From Aphelenchoides besseyi (Eukaryota > Nematoda > Chromadorea > Rhabditida > Aphelenchoididae), in contig JAMPIQ010000002.1 of assembly GCA_024699855.1 (NCBI GenBank), positions 9,734,001-9,798,000 on the forward strand: a stretch of DNA of 64,000 bases, read 5' to 3'. Positions 51,752-64,000 of the stretch are shown here, piece by piece. Within the stretch, counting starts at the first letter, position 1. The number at the start of each line of letters is the position of its first letter. Below the pieces are notes generated by a model. The model worked only from the letters and a program-made list of their open reading frames with translations. It made no database searches and was not told the DNA's origin. Both the position numbers and the translations under genes were made by a program.

Positions 51752-54700
51752 TTCGACTCAACTCCACGGCAGATCACCAAGCGTGCGTCGTACCTAAGGA
51801 ATTTACTTTACAATGCACAATAAATTTCCCGACTAAAACGGAGCCAAGAATGTAAAACAGAATTGAATGAATGAACGAAAAAGACTTTTGAATATAAACG
51901 TCGCATACTCAATACAACGGATACTGTTACATCGAAAACAGAAACGGTAAAGTCTTTAAAGAGGTTTCCATTAAACAGACGTAAATTTTAAGTTGGTAAA
52001 CGAACACCGCTTCGCCTCACAACTTCAACATGCATTATTGTAAAAGAAAACGCCCTACTATACGACCACGCTCCGCCTCATTGCGTGCTGCCAAAAGTCG
52101 TAAGACTACATAGACGACAGATCTTGGAAGTCGTGTTGACAATGCGGCAAGCCTTACGAACCGCAATTCAAAACCGAAAGATGTCAACGGGGGCATGTGA
52201 ACGACGACAGTGAAATTAGAGAGTTGAAGGAGAAATTGATTAAATTCAAACGTTTAAAACATTGAACGACTGCACTTTGTTTTCTGAATTCTTGGTTCTT
52301 AGATATTTTGAAACTATTCAGAAATCGACTTTACACGGATGTAATGACCAACTTTATTGCACATAGTATTGTGAGGTTCTACGGCAATCTAAGTAGCAGT
52401 GAAGTTTCAGTCACCAATCAAATACCATTCAGTTGCTCAGCTGCAAGATAATGAACAGTGTTTTGATAGATCCTTAATGTCTTCTGATAGTTGATCTTAA
52501 TAAAATCTTACTTTTATTTTGTGCAACCACGACAATCGTTAATAATTTTTGCCTAAAGTCGAGAACTAGTACTTGCAATGCTTGAGGACTTCATGGTCGT
52601 GTTTTCAGCTGGAAACAAGATCACAGTTAGAAAACGTGGTTGATTCAGCTTACAAGAAAGTTGGTGTTCATTTCGTTTCTAAGCTGCGTCGAAAAGCCGA
52701 ATATTGCAAGCAATTAAACTAGACACAAACAGCTAAATGACTGATGTGCAGACATGATGCAGCATCAAAAACATTTAAAACATTTGGTCTATACGTACAC
52801 TCTACTTGTGAAAACAATGAAGGAATTCATAGTAGAAGTTAATTTGAAAATCTTTAGTTTTTAGAACAAGAAGTGAGTATATGGTGTGGTAGCAATAGAA
52901 CGTCACATACACGCGATTGAGCACACACGTTCAATGAAGCAAATGTCACAAGTTGCTTGTTGATTGAACGTCCACAAAGAGCATTAGCACGTGGTTTTGA
53001 TTGCCGTAAAGTCCGAATTAGATGAAACTTTCCAAACAACTTCAAAAATTTAGTAATTTGATCAGTCGATGTGATTTTCCGATCTAATTAACTTGAACCA
53101 TCGTCGTGTGTATGATTCGTACTAGAGAATTCGGTCAATCACTTGAAAACTTGTAAGTTATCTTGCGATTACATTATCAAAGTTCACATAAAGAACTTAG
53201 TTTATTCAATTCGCGACTACATCAAAACGAAGTAGCAACAAGTTTGTTGACTGCAGATGAAATTATGTTGCAATACGAAGCTTTGGATGGGTAGTGTGCA
53301 GAAAAACTTAAGTTTAAGTTGTTATCAATACAACAACAGTTTGAGTGGATTGCACATCACGATGATCTCTTTTTAGTTCCGAAAGAATAATAGACAACAC
53401 ACTTTTGAGTGTTTTCTATCGTTTGGCACCACTTTCTGAACATCTCTCATTAACTTTTAGTAAGGACAACAGGTCGAGAATAAGTGAACCCGATTTGAAA
53501 ACTTGTGTTTTTCCTTCTAGGACTCAACAGAAAACTTGACAGCAACTTGCATCCAATTTTGTCAAACGAGTTTCTAGAAAACGGCAAAAGAGACCGAGAA
53601 TCTGAATACGGATATTCCTAATGAGTTCAGTTGTTTAGTAGAAGTCTATAAGGAACACCAGAAGGTTTATTGAATGGTGTAAATATTGTATTCGATTCCT
53701 TTTGTTGGTAATGTTGATTGCGTTGGCATATGTGATTTGGGAAAATGGATGCGTGAAACACACGTAAACTTTTGCAAAGTTTTCGCGGCGCTTTCATTTT
53801 TGTTTTTGCTCACTTTTTCTACGCGTCGTCAGACTGTCGAATTCTAGTGCGAGATGGGGGGCTGCGTTTTTTCTGTTCCATCATTTTGTTGGCGCTGCGC
53901 AAAAGAGCCGAACAATCCGTAAAACCTTCAAAAATTGGCCATACACTTCTGTGGCCGCGCACGCTGCAAGGGTTTCTTGGCTTCACAGTAAGTTGGATTA
54001 ATCAGGTTGACGTCCATGTTTGTTCCGACGATCTCGATGTGCGTTGCTTCACTGCGCTCGGCGTTTGAAGTTCGGTGTGAGTATAAAAATTGGTTGATTT
54101 AAACGCATTTTAAATTACGCCGTACGCTTGCTTTTTACCAACGCTTTTGGCGCATCACAGAATTTTGTTGGCGTGTTTTCTGCGCAATTCCGCCGCGTTT
54201 CGAGCCGCGTTTTGCGTGTGTTGGACTCCGCGTTTGTTTGCAATGTGCTTTTCTATTTTCATAGGAAAAAGTCGAAGGCACAAAGCGCTTACTCTGATCA
54301 TGGGCACCCTCTGCTTCTTATTCTGAACAGTCGTAGGGTATCAAGATGGCCACTGATTGTTTGTAATTGCATTTATAACCGCCATTTTCCACCGCAGTTA
54401 ACGTTGTGGATGAATTTCGACGACGAAGAAGCAGTTTTGCGCTTCCGTCTGCCTTTAAATATGTGGCCACTGACGGCGCGTTTCAGCGAGAAAGCAAAAT
54501 ATTTGCAATCCACGGCGCTTTTGGTGTTGCGACGGCACGTTCACACTGCGATTTGTTTGCGAGAAAGATCCCTTATTTTGCTATAATTTCAGTGTCAGAA
54601 GTCGAAATGCGTGTGTGTGACTGTGTTTCGTTTAATATTCTTCTCTTGAAAATTCCAGTCGGTTTAGTGGCCACGATCATCTTCGCCGTGACGGTGTTGA

Positions 54701-55100
54701 GACGCCCAAAACGGCAAGTACGCGTGTTTTAACGCGCATTCTGTTGGCCCCTCGACGAGGCCGATTTCTAATTAACGCAGCGATATAGACGGCGCGCTGC
54801 AGTTCCGACGGCTTTTCGACTTTGGAGTTTCCATCGTCGCCCGTGGCAAGCCTCTCGCTATCACATTGGCCGCCGACGAAGAAACGCGCTGCCCGTTTTT
54901 TGTGTTTCCCTTTGCGCCAAACCTGCGCCACAATTTCGTTTCGTCTCAACTGTGAATTTGTGTCCGCGGCACATTTCGCTTTTGTTCGCCCCATCGCGTG
55001 TTCTCGAGTCTGATTGCGCCGTTGAGCGTGTGCTTCGACCTGCGCTTTCCCATTGACGAAGTTTGGTTTTTCATAGCTTTGGGTAGAGATACCATTTGAC
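51752..55100. other. 3.3-kb region without a supportable gene
   Basis: Between the neuropeptide gene (minus) and the MADF gene (plus). 51.75-53.7 kb is AT-rich and featureless. 53.77-55.08 kb is markedly CG-richer with many gcg/cgc words and an E2F-like site (54145-54153), and has overlapping open frames on both strands (for example 54128-54586 plus, 54677-55126 minus) without domain or splice support. I read this part as the promoter/5' UTR zone of the MADF gene. Confidence 0.45.
54145..54153 (+). promoter_or_regulatory. E2F/DP-like element upstream of the MADF gene
   Basis: ttttggcgc inside a CG-rich tract about 950 bases upstream of the MADF start. Sequence match only. Confidence 0.2.
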
Positions 55101-56833
55101 ATGTCGGGCAAGGCCTCCTCGTACAATTTGACGTTGATAGCCGCCTATCGCAAACATCCGATGCTCTACGACAATCGCCATCGAGACTACAAGGTGCAGA
55201 ATCCGACCAAAGAGGCGTGGATTAATGTCGCTCATTTGTGCCATTCGACGCGTATGTCCACAATTGGATGATCGAGATTAACTGCCATTTTTTAGCTGAT
55301 GAGTGTCGTAGTCGATGGAAAGCACTTCGAGATCGTTTCATTAAGGAGCGCAAAAAGCGACACAGTAATCCGACGTACAAAGTTGCATGGCCCTTGTACA
55401 ACAAAATGAGTTTTCTCGAACCGTTTATTGATAGCGCGTAGGCTACAAATCGATGTTGTCTTTATTCCAAAAACCAAATTTCAGAACCAAACGCGACACT
55501 CGAACTCTGCTCAACGCTGCTCAATTGGCTGGCATCGGGAATTTCGATCTTCCGCGTCAAACAATCGACAACGTTGTTGAACTGTTGGTTCGTGAAGCAC
55601 AGTCATCTTCCGGCTTGATTACTTCATCGCACAGCGACGACTATGAAATGAATGTGCCGATCAATGATCGTGAGCTTTCGAGCTTCCAAATTTCGAGTCA
55701 AACTCCTGATGTGGGTAGCGAGTAAGTCAACGGAAGTTCTTTGATAATCGATGTTTAATTTAAGCGACTCACATGAATTGGAGAAGTTCTACTTGAAATT
55801 GATTCGAGAAGTCAAAAAACATCAATTGCTCTTCGACTCTTCAAGTCCTTTGTATCGTGTAGCAGCTGCACGTAACCGTGTTTGGGATGAAATTGCCGAA
55901 TCATTTGGAGACGGTTATACCGGTTAATCACTAAATGTAATATTCAATCCAAATTTTGTTTTAGCAAACGAATTACGTACGAAATGGCGCTCAATTCGTG
56001 ATCGTTACATTCGAGAACGTCGTCTATACAAGGAGAGTCTTAACGAATCAAATCCTCGCTTTCCCAAATGGCCGTTGTATCCCGAGTTTGCGTTTCTTGA
56101 CTTCTACGTCGATCAAACGATGCCACGAACATTCATTGTTGCCGACAACAACAACGACACAGAAAGTATTCAGTCCGATAGTCACATGGAACAGGAAGAA
56201 AGCGCAGCAAGTTCTGGAATGGCAATCAACAGCGGGAATGAAAACTCCGAAGCCGATCCATCGCCCAGCTCCTCAAGTTCGACGCCGTCAACAACTGCTG
56301 GTCCCACTCAGTCCAACAACTTGTCCACAGTGCATTTGTTTCAAAGGATTCTGCAAAATTCGGACGCATTGAACGGACAACAACGTTGGACACCTTCGAC
56401 TGTTGCAACTCTTGCGGCGGCAATTTCTTCGGCAACCAATTCGAATGGAGTGGTATCAAATGACAATACGATTTTGAGTAAGATCTAATGGACCTACTTA
56501 TATCTACGTTGTTTTCTAGGTAGTTTAACAGCTTTAATACAAAACCGAAAGAATCAAGTACGCAACAGCCCACCAACAATTAGTATTAGTGCGGTGGCTG
56601 AAGGAGTGATGGATGTAATGAACGAACTAAAATCTTGTGTTCAAAAACTGAATACAATCTCCCAAGACATTACCGGTGGCGGTTTGGAGTTCAGTTTCGG
56701 TATCTTTGTTGCCAATGAACTTCTAAGAATCGCCGAACCTCGTCGAAGCGAAATCAGACGATCCATTCTATCGCTGTTAACAAACGAAAGCAAATTCAAA
56801 ATTCCGCAATCGAATATTTCCATCAACAGTTAA
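55101..56833 (+). CDS. Tandem MADF-domain protein with C-terminal BESS-like motif
   Basis: Six exons from ATG 55101 (MSGKASSYNLTLIAAYRKHP). MADF 1 (55125-55440) has LYDNRHRDYKVQNPTKEAW, then DECRSRWKALRDRFIKERKK and WPLYNKMSFLEPFID. After about 75 residues MADF 2 (55770-56110) has LEKFYLKLIREVKKHQLLFD, VWDEIAESFGD, LRTKWRSIRDRYIRERRLYK and WPLYPEFAFLDFYVD. A Ser/Thr-rich linker follows. The C-terminus FGIFVANELLRIAEPRRSEI with RRSILSLL fits the BESS pattern, a short helical dimerisation motif. MADF-BESS proteins are Myb/SANT-like DNA-binding transcription regulators of animals (Adf-1, Dip3). Nuclear role inferred. All introns are about 40-45 nt with kept phase. Two MADF domains in one protein are less common than one. 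Confidence 0.88.
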
Positions 56834-57703
56834 TCCAATTGTGAATCCAGTTAGTTATAGAACATATCTCCACTTGTTCCTTTTTCTTCAAATCGCAATT
56901 CTAATCCCTTTTGAAAGATTTTCGGTGTAATGCATTTGTCCTACTGCAAATTAAGATTTTGTTCTCTCCACTTCTGAATGTGGCTTTGTGGACCCTACTT
57001 ATTGTTTCTTGATGCCTCTTTAATAATGTGTGATGTACAACTCAAAATTACCGTTGATAAATGACTATTTAAGCAAACGATCAAGAGCCCGGAAATCGCA
57101 TTCTTCTGCAGGCACAGCCGCTCACTCTGTGGACGTTGTTGGCGGGAAAAGAATGGAGATCAGAAACGCACCTCACGCTATTCATGAGTAGTGCGCACAT
57201 GTTCCACGATTCCAGTCGTTTATGCTTTCTCTCTCGAGAGAGAGAACTCGCTCTCTTACTTCTTCGCTTTTTGAAAAGTAGGCAGACGGCAAAACCAACC
57301 ATAGCGCTGCGTAAATGCAACCACATCCGCGCGTTTGCCGCCAGTGGCCTGCGTTTGCACGCAAGACGTTGGACCATCACGTAAATACAATTTTTTTGAA
57401 TTCTAATGAACAGTCCAGGTTTCACGATTATTCCGATTTCGGCCAAGTTTTACGCGTATTTCGTTAATCGAGTCACGTGTCGCCATTCGCTCGGCATATC
57501 CGCAAGTTTCCGTCTGATCGGAGGTCGTCAACTAATCGGAAATGTTCGAAATTTAGCTCGTGAAAGCGGCGCTTAATTTTTCCTTAAACCCAAGGGCGCC
57601 AAACAAGCGCGTTCTTTCAATTTCTTCACAGAAGCTAACGCCAGAAAGCGCCGTGTATTCGCAATTTAAATTGTTGACTAAATTCGTTGTTTAGCCCAAT
57701 GCC
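56834..57703. other. Intergenic upstream of the KMT2C/D-like gene
   Basis: 870 bases: 3' UTR of the MADF gene, then a CG-rich tract (57.1-57.65 kb) with the E2F-like element ggcgccaaa at 57595-57603 about 100 bases before the KMT2 ATG. Overlapping open frames here (57081-57446) are unsupported. Confidence 0.45.
57595..57603 (-). promoter_or_regulatory. E2F/DP-like element upstream of the KMT2C/D-like gene
   Basis: ggcgccaaa about 100 bases upstream of the presumed ATG. Sequence match only. Confidence 0.2.
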
Positions 57704-60700
57704 ATGGATGGAGCACGATCAACAATGATCACCGACTATGCCGGCCGATCGACTGCTTCGAACACCACCGGCAAGTACGCTGTTTCGGTACAAAAACGAC
57801 AACGAATCGATCAAATCAACTTGGCATTAAGGTGAGTGATTTTCGTAGTTTTCCGAATATTTTGCGAGTTGTAGTGACAGCGCCAGAACTCGAAACACTT
57901 CTCGACCCACCACTTCACCAACAAAAGTTTTCAACAAGCAGACAACAAATAAGCCAGTGGTGAATCGACGACAAACCAACACCAAAGACCCCGAAGAACG
58001 CAGTAGCACGATAAGAACTCGATCGAAGAATGGTGATGATGAGGACTTACCAATCAAATCCGGCTCTCAACAGTGCTGTATGATCTGCAAACGAGGTGTT
58101 CGCAACACACGTGATCTAAGGCATTGCTCAAAGTGCAAGAATTGTGCTCACGCTTCCTGCAACAACGGTTTCGTACAACTGACTGCGAATAGCTACGCGT
58201 GTCCGGAGTGTGTGAAGCCGGAGAAAAGCGTTTCAATCAATCACAGCATCGTCGTGAATAACAGTGCAGGCACGAGCGTTCACACAAATCCCGAAGAAGC
58301 AGAAGAATATGAAGAAGAAGCTCTTATGAGTGAAGGAGCCCAACCCTCGACCTCGGTATTATCATCGGACGAAGAAGTGGATTTGTCACCGGCAACCACA
58401 CAACGAGAAAACGCTCAGAATCCGACTCCAATTGTGCCGCAACAAAACGATTCGATTGCTGCTTCGGTGCAAAACAACAGACGAAATCGGCGCACGAAGA
58501 ATCGAGACTCCCCGATGCAAGAAAACTCGATGAAAGAGTCCAATTCCAGCGGGTCTGACGGACAAACGAGTCCAATGCAACGGACAAGAATCAGTTCATC
58601 ACCGGCGGCATGCAGTTCTATTGGTTTGTTGACAACTGGCGATCCGTCCAACGACGCACAAACATCGTCAGAGAACTCGATGTCACCCGAATTTGAAGTT
58701 AGTCGTGTCCAAAAGAACACACATTCGGAAGAACAATTAAAACCGTAAGTACTTCTATAGGCAACAGAATTTTACAGAAACTTTCAGAACGGTTGTTCGA
58801 TCACGACCACCCGGCCGTCCGCCTCGAACTCCATCGCTAAAGAAACCCGAGTTTTCTCTACGTGGCAATTCGACACATCGTACGAGATCCGGCGGTAAAC
58901 CGGCGTCCTGTTTGGTACAAATGAGCAGTTTGGGTAAAGGCGAACGTAGTCGTGGTCGTAAGAACGGCAAAGGAGCTGCGAGAGTTCGTCGCGGAAAAGT
59001 TGTTCCAACGATGAGCAAAGCCAGGAATCGAAGTGCTCAACCGTATGTTCCACAAACAAGTCAAGCAGCTGAAGAGCCACAAGATGTTTGTGTGAAAGCA
59101 CGATCTCACGATGATAACGATTATGTTCGAACGGCGATTGTGACAAGTGCAACAGACAAGTTCATGGACTTTGTTTCTCTTTGTTTGGTGTGTGGAAGTG
59201 TTGGTCGTGATGCTGAAGGAACGATGTTAACATGTGCCAGTTGTGCTCAAAGCTATCACACTTATTGTGTTAATATGCATGATAAGGTTTGACTTGCAAT
59301 AATTTCACTCGAACTATTGCACTATTTTTCAGCTCAATAGCACGGTAATTGAACGCGGTTGGCGTTGTTTGGATTGCACAGTCTGCGAGGGTTGTGGAAC
59401 GGACAAGGACGAGTCTAATTTGCTTCTATGTGATGAATGCGACATATCTTATCATATTTATTGTCTTGATCCGCCCTTAGCACAAATTCCAAATGGATCT
59501 TGGCGCTGCAAATGGTGAGATTTGATGGACGAAAACAATTCATTTTGTTTCTAGGTGCGCTACTTGTGGTCGATGTAACAAACAAGTGCAATCGGGACTT
59601 GATTTGGCCAAACTGGAGGGTCTTTGTGAGACATGCTACTCACTTCGAAAATGTCCGAAATGCACTACTTTGTATGATGCTGGTGACTTGCTGGTCAAGT
59701 GCCAACATTGCATTCGATGGTTCCACGCTCGTTGCGAAGATCTCACAACCGAAGAACAAGTCGAGAATGCGGCTGAGAATTCGTTTCGATGTACATTTTG
59801 CCGTCCAAAAATCAATGCAGCACGTAAGTTCTACGCGGAAATTGTAATTCAATTCGATGTTTTTGTAGATGATCAGAACTCATCATTGATTATTGACAAC
59901 GTTATGATCAGCCGGACAACATTCGAACATATTGGAACATTACGACGACCAAACTCTGGCCTTTCATTTAGCGATCTCGGTTATCGTTCTATTTCAATCG
60001 ATAATGGTAATTGAAAATTTTTATTGTCATGTAATGTTGCAATTTTAAGATGAAATGGAATTCGACGATTCCGATCCGCCATATAGTGGCCGTGGAAGTA
60101 GAGGTGGCCGTGGCGGACCGGGTCGAAGAATGATGAAGCTGGGAATTGGCGGTTTTAATGTACGTGTACCCAAGCAAAAGCTGAATAATCCGGGCATTGA
60201 TGAAAACAATAAAGAGCCAATGTTCGGAAATGGACAAGCAGACGAAGATGAAACGGGCAGTTCTTCACAAACAGCTTTCGGCAAGAGAGCTCGCCGCCCA
60301 CGCCGACCGAGAAGACCAAAACTCGAGGACGCGTATCCGTCGGCAATTCAAGAAGCCTTCTTTGGTACACAAGCCGTGGATAGCAAATCGCTTTTGGACG
60401 TTGTGGTTGAAGAGCCGGTAATTGGCGAACATTTCAATATCACACTCGAAGATAAGAAGAACAAAATCAACTGCGTTCTCAATGATCAAACTGCCGATGC
60501 GTTGCGAGCTGAAGAAGAACGCGATATGCTTGGCGACATCATGGTCGATGAATTTCTCGACATCGATTCATTTGATTTCACATCGTTCATTGAAGCTGAA
60601 GAAGAGGAGTTTCAAGCGAATTTGAACGCCAACGCAAATGCCAATACAAGTTCGCAACTTTTGGACGAAAACGGTGCCATGCACGTTCAACTCAACACCG

Positions 60701-63700
60701 GAACTGCTGGAATGACTGTTGCAACGAACGATCTGATGGGCGATAGTCAGTCGGACGAAAAGAGTGACATGAAAGACGAAGAAGATGAAGACACAGCTAT
60801 TTCCAAAGATCATTTTAACGCTCAAATGGAACAAAATCACGAACGACAACGGCAAATTCAACAACAAGTTCGCTTGCAAATGGGTTCTACGGTACCAGCG
60901 GGTCAAAACCCAACTGAAGTTCCAACAAAACCATCAACCAATCCAACGGCAAATGAAAAAGTGAATCAAGCAACCGAACGATGGGAAGAAGACGAACCAC
61001 TTGGTTTGAAGGCGACAAAAGCAGCGGTGTTGTACGCGAACATGGTACTTACGAATTTGAAAGAGGAACATCCGCTTTGGAATGATCGAGTGAAAGTCAT
61101 CAATCGACAGTGGCGAATGTTATCATCGGATGAACGTGAGAAGTATGTCAAATTAGCACGAGCCAATCGCGCTGACATTCCAAAACGACGCACCAAACGC
61201 ACCGCTTCTTCTAACAATCCCGGACGTCCGGTTTCGGTAGCTGACGACCTTAACGAAAATTCAAGAGATGGGGAAAACTCGTGTCCAAGTCGAACGACAG
61301 ATAGCAACTTTAAATTCGACGATTCCGAGTCGAATTCAGTAAGATCGAACGTGAGCACAATTCATTCTGTTGAACCGGTAATTTTACTCCTATTATCCTT
61401 TTAATTTATATTTTTAGACCCAAAGTGTTCCACTTCACGCACAACCGCCAAGCGCTCAAATTGCCTTCAATTCCAACGTCAGCAATCTTAATGGTGGTCA
61501 ACCAAAAACCATGACCATTGTTCCTGAATTGCCATACCCGGTGGCTGCTGAACCTCCCACATCGTCGATTGGATTTCCAACAGCAAACGCCGTTGATGCA
61601 CGTCATCCGCCGATCTTTCCATTGACTGCTAATGAGCAAATAGTTGTGCCTGAACCAACACATCAGGAATGGGAACAGTACTATACTATTCGCCATGAGC
61701 ACGACGAACTCGAAAAGGAACGTAAAGAATTGGATGCAAATTTGAACGAAATGCGCAAAACGAAAAAGAATCTTGCGGCTCGACGACGACATCAATTGAA
61801 GATAAGACAAAGTCTCATGCAAAGTGGAAGCGACATCAATCCGCCACCTGGTCGAGAAACGAGTGAGGTTGAAGCCCATGCAATTGATGAGATCAAGAAG
61901 CAAATTGATGCTAAGCAACGACGACTTGAGAGAGTAAGACAGGAACTGAAAGCGCCATTGCTCAAAATGCAAGAATTTGAAACTCAATTCAACATTACTG
62001 ATCGAAACACTGTGCCTATTCCTTATTCATCAGTTCCAGTTGAAGCTTCGTTGAATCCGTCCTTACATCTAGGTATTCAGCAATTGCCACAACAAATACC
62101 GCAACAAATTGCACAACAACATCCAACGACGCTGATTTCCGACTTACCATCACCTGCTTATCCGTTTGTTGATGCTTACAACGAAAGTGCATCATTTGTA
62201 CCGTTCAAACCGAACGGTTATTACGGTTTGGAATCACCCGAAAATTCGTATTCAGCTACGAACCAGTTCTATTCTGCGAACGGAATCCGATTGTCCGGCT
62301 TCAATGGCAATCATTCACCCGCTTCACCCACTGGTTCAGCACCTCAATCGCCGTCCAGCGCTCGACCTCAATCCTCGGCATCTACAGAAGTTCCACAAAA
62401 ACGAGGAAGAAAACGAAAACGACAAAACCAAATCGCTCGTTCAGCCATCTTGGGCAGCGTATCCTACGTGAACATTTCAGATCCCGTTGAAAAAGAAACT
62501 TACGATGTTCTGGACACAATGCTTCATTGGGTATCTAGTTTCGATATGGAGACATTGGTCAAAAAACTTCCGACACTTCGAACTGCAAATGCAAATGAAC
62601 AATCGCAGTCTACAGGTAAACTTGTGATCTCGATCACTAATTCATTTTTTACAGATGGTCCGAGAGCAAAAAAGAAACGACAACAATTGAAGAAACCGCT
62701 CAGTCAGGAAGCCAATGAATACGATTCTTTTATTGACAAATTGCAAAATCAATTAAAAATGTGTCCGCTACCGTTGATGACATACGAAAAGTCGTCGTTC
62801 ATTGACACGAGCTTTCCAAACTTCCCGGATATGACTCAACTGCCCGAAGAAATTGGTTCGTTTGCAATATAATTGTAAAATAAGCTTCGATTTAGGTCAA
62901 GAATTCATTGAAGGAAGTGACGTTGACAGCTACTCGTTATCCTTCATGCCCGATTATTATAGTGGAGTTGAGAAGCGTACGGTGTTTGATCAGGTCTCAT
63001 TGTATCCCGAAGCAATGTCGTCAATTTACGTTGATGTGAATGTTTCCGAATTGGAAGCCGAAGAACCGGATGCATCAGACGACGAAAACGAAGAATCGCC
63101 GTTGGGAATCGAGTCAGCAGCGTCAAGTAAGAAGGAAACTCTTTCTGATTTTGACCATTCAATGACCTCGTCAGCTTCTGGTCTCATTCAACCGACTGTG
63201 ACTTGTAAAGCGTCCGAAACCGAAATGCATGTGGATGAAGTTAAACCGTCTGCAATCAAACAAACAAATGTACAGTCAACGACGACCAAAGAAGCCAACA
63301 CGAGTTCAACAGAACCTCAACAAACAGTGGAAGTAAAACAAGAACCGAAACCCATCGATGAAATGCGAGCTCAGCTACCGAATGTCGACAATTATGCGTT
63401 GTTTTGGCAGGACATTAACTCAGATTTGCTGGGTTTACGTTATTCTATTCCATTGCTTGCAAAATTGAGTGAAGACGATGATCTGCCAATGCCGCCGCAT
63501 CGTTCAATTTTCAAGTCTCAAAAGTTTCGGCATATTGATCATCAGTTTGCTGTTTCGCTGACCATTGAAAACTTGGACTTGAACGAGAGTGTTTTGCACG
63601 AGATACGTGCGTTGATCAACCATTCAAACGACTTGGAAATCGTTGAAGAAGCCTCACCACCACTATCGCCTTCAATGAACCGAGAGCTGCGCGACGAGCC

Positions 63701-64000
63701 GATGGACGAAACAGAAAGCATAGAGAATCAAATTTGTCGTCAATGCGATTGTTTGGTCAGACATCATCGTGTAATCGAATTCATGATAACGTTAGGAATC
63801 GACATTACGGATGAGGTGATTTGCAAGCACTAAAGAGTCCTAAATTGCTTACTTTCAGGAGGATTTGAATACCTTTTGTTCGATGCCTTGCTATTTGATT
63901 TTCATGGCAGAAACCAGAATGCCCGTCAGATCCGCGGTTTATAGTCACGCATCTCGTTTTGTAGACGATGCGGTCCTTCAAAATTTGTGTGCTCAAGACA
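57704..64000 (+). CDS. KMT2C/KMT2D (Trr, SET-16)-type histone methyltransferase, N-terminal part only
   Basis: ATG 57704 (MDGARSTMITDYAGRSTAS) begins a multi-exon gene that leaves the window at 64000. PHD 1 (58066-58240, CCMICKRGVRNTRDLRHCSK). An AT-hook-like RSRPPGRPPRTP (58800) and basic linkers. Then a PHD block (59177-59820) closely matching KMT2C/D: LCLVCGSVGRDAEGTMLTCA; SYHTYCVN; GWRCLDCTVCEGCG; LLLCDECDISYHIYCLDPPL; CPKCTTLYDAGDLLVKCQHC; WFHARCEDL. Acidic and Gln/Pro-rich regions follow. An HMG-like box lies at 60985-61190 (AVLYANMVLTNLKEEHPLWN; VKVINRQWRMLSSDEREKYV). Coiled coil at about 61670-61970. The last exon (from about 63878) begins EDLNTFCSMPCYLIFMA. FYRN/FYRC and SET domains are expected beyond the window. 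Enzymes of this class mono-methylate H3K4 at enhancers in COMPASS-like complexes. Confidence 0.92.

Noticed and set aside
53772..55126. Several 98-152 codon open frames on both strands
   Set aside because: Mutually overlapping in a CG-rich tract, no domains, no phased introns; attributed to composition upstream of the MADF gene.

Overview
This is a eukaryotic, nematode-type genome window. Nearly every gene is split by introns of about 40-45 nt with GT...AG borders. The window encodes an innexin, a secreted Kunitz/EB/lustrin-repeat protein of the kind expanded in nematodes, and several ATGs sit just after an AG acceptor that could take a spliced leader. A tandem CXXC-finger protein and the general gene content would fit an early-branching (clade I-like) nematode, but I cannot fix the clade from sequence alone. 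About 18 protein-coding genes are supported, two of them running off the ends. I recognised no tRNA, rRNA or CRISPR array. Exon chains were traced by hand from splice sites and reading phase; they are predictions.

Layout. 1-4745 (-): CHD3/CHD4/Mi-2 remodeller, C-terminus missing. 5946-8153 (-): coronin. 8995-10357 (-): CANT1-type apyrase. 10951-11290 (-): small putative secreted protein. 13935-15402 (+): tandem CXXC zinc-finger protein. 15832-16778 (+): secreted TSP1-like Cys-rich protein. 17038-18037 (+): Ig-like surface protein. 18718-19078 (-): VMA21. 19445-21055 (-): SLC36-like amino-acid transporter. 21882-22980 (-): Twist-family bHLH factor. 23143-23876 (-): small coiled-coil protein. 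27134-30810 (+): innexin, whose 2-kb second intron holds a LINE relic and an opposite-strand gene encoding a PIP-box protein. 31594-33845 (+): SUV3 mitochondrial RNA helicase. 34084-40142 (-): MIOS (GATOR2) with long extensions at both ends. 40557-41172 (-): Nanos. 42040-48623 (+): Kunitz/lustrin/EB secreted protein. 48816-49854 (-): unknown basic protein. 50882-51751 (-): RFamide-type neuropeptide precursor. 55101-56833 (+): tandem MADF/BESS factor. 57704-64000 (+): N-terminal part of a KMT2C/D (Trr/SET-16) protein.

Functional themes: chromatin and transcription (Mi-2, CXXC, MADF-BESS, KMT2C/D, Twist), germline control (Nanos), lysosome/nutrient sensing (VMA21, SLC36-like, MIOS), cell contact and extracellular proteins (innexin, Ig, TSP1-like, Kunitz), neuropeptide signalling, mitochondrial RNA turnover (SUV3). 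I see no operon-like organisation beyond short same-strand spacing.

The most unusual items are the MIOS protein with a C-terminal tail of nearly 590 residues in the same exon as its zinc domain, the unrecognised PIP-box/CxxC protein nested antisense in the innexin intron, the double-CXXC protein whose second finger lacks the DNA-contact motif, the Kunitz array in which two of five domains lack the C14-C38 pair, and a Nanos with a compact first zinc finger.
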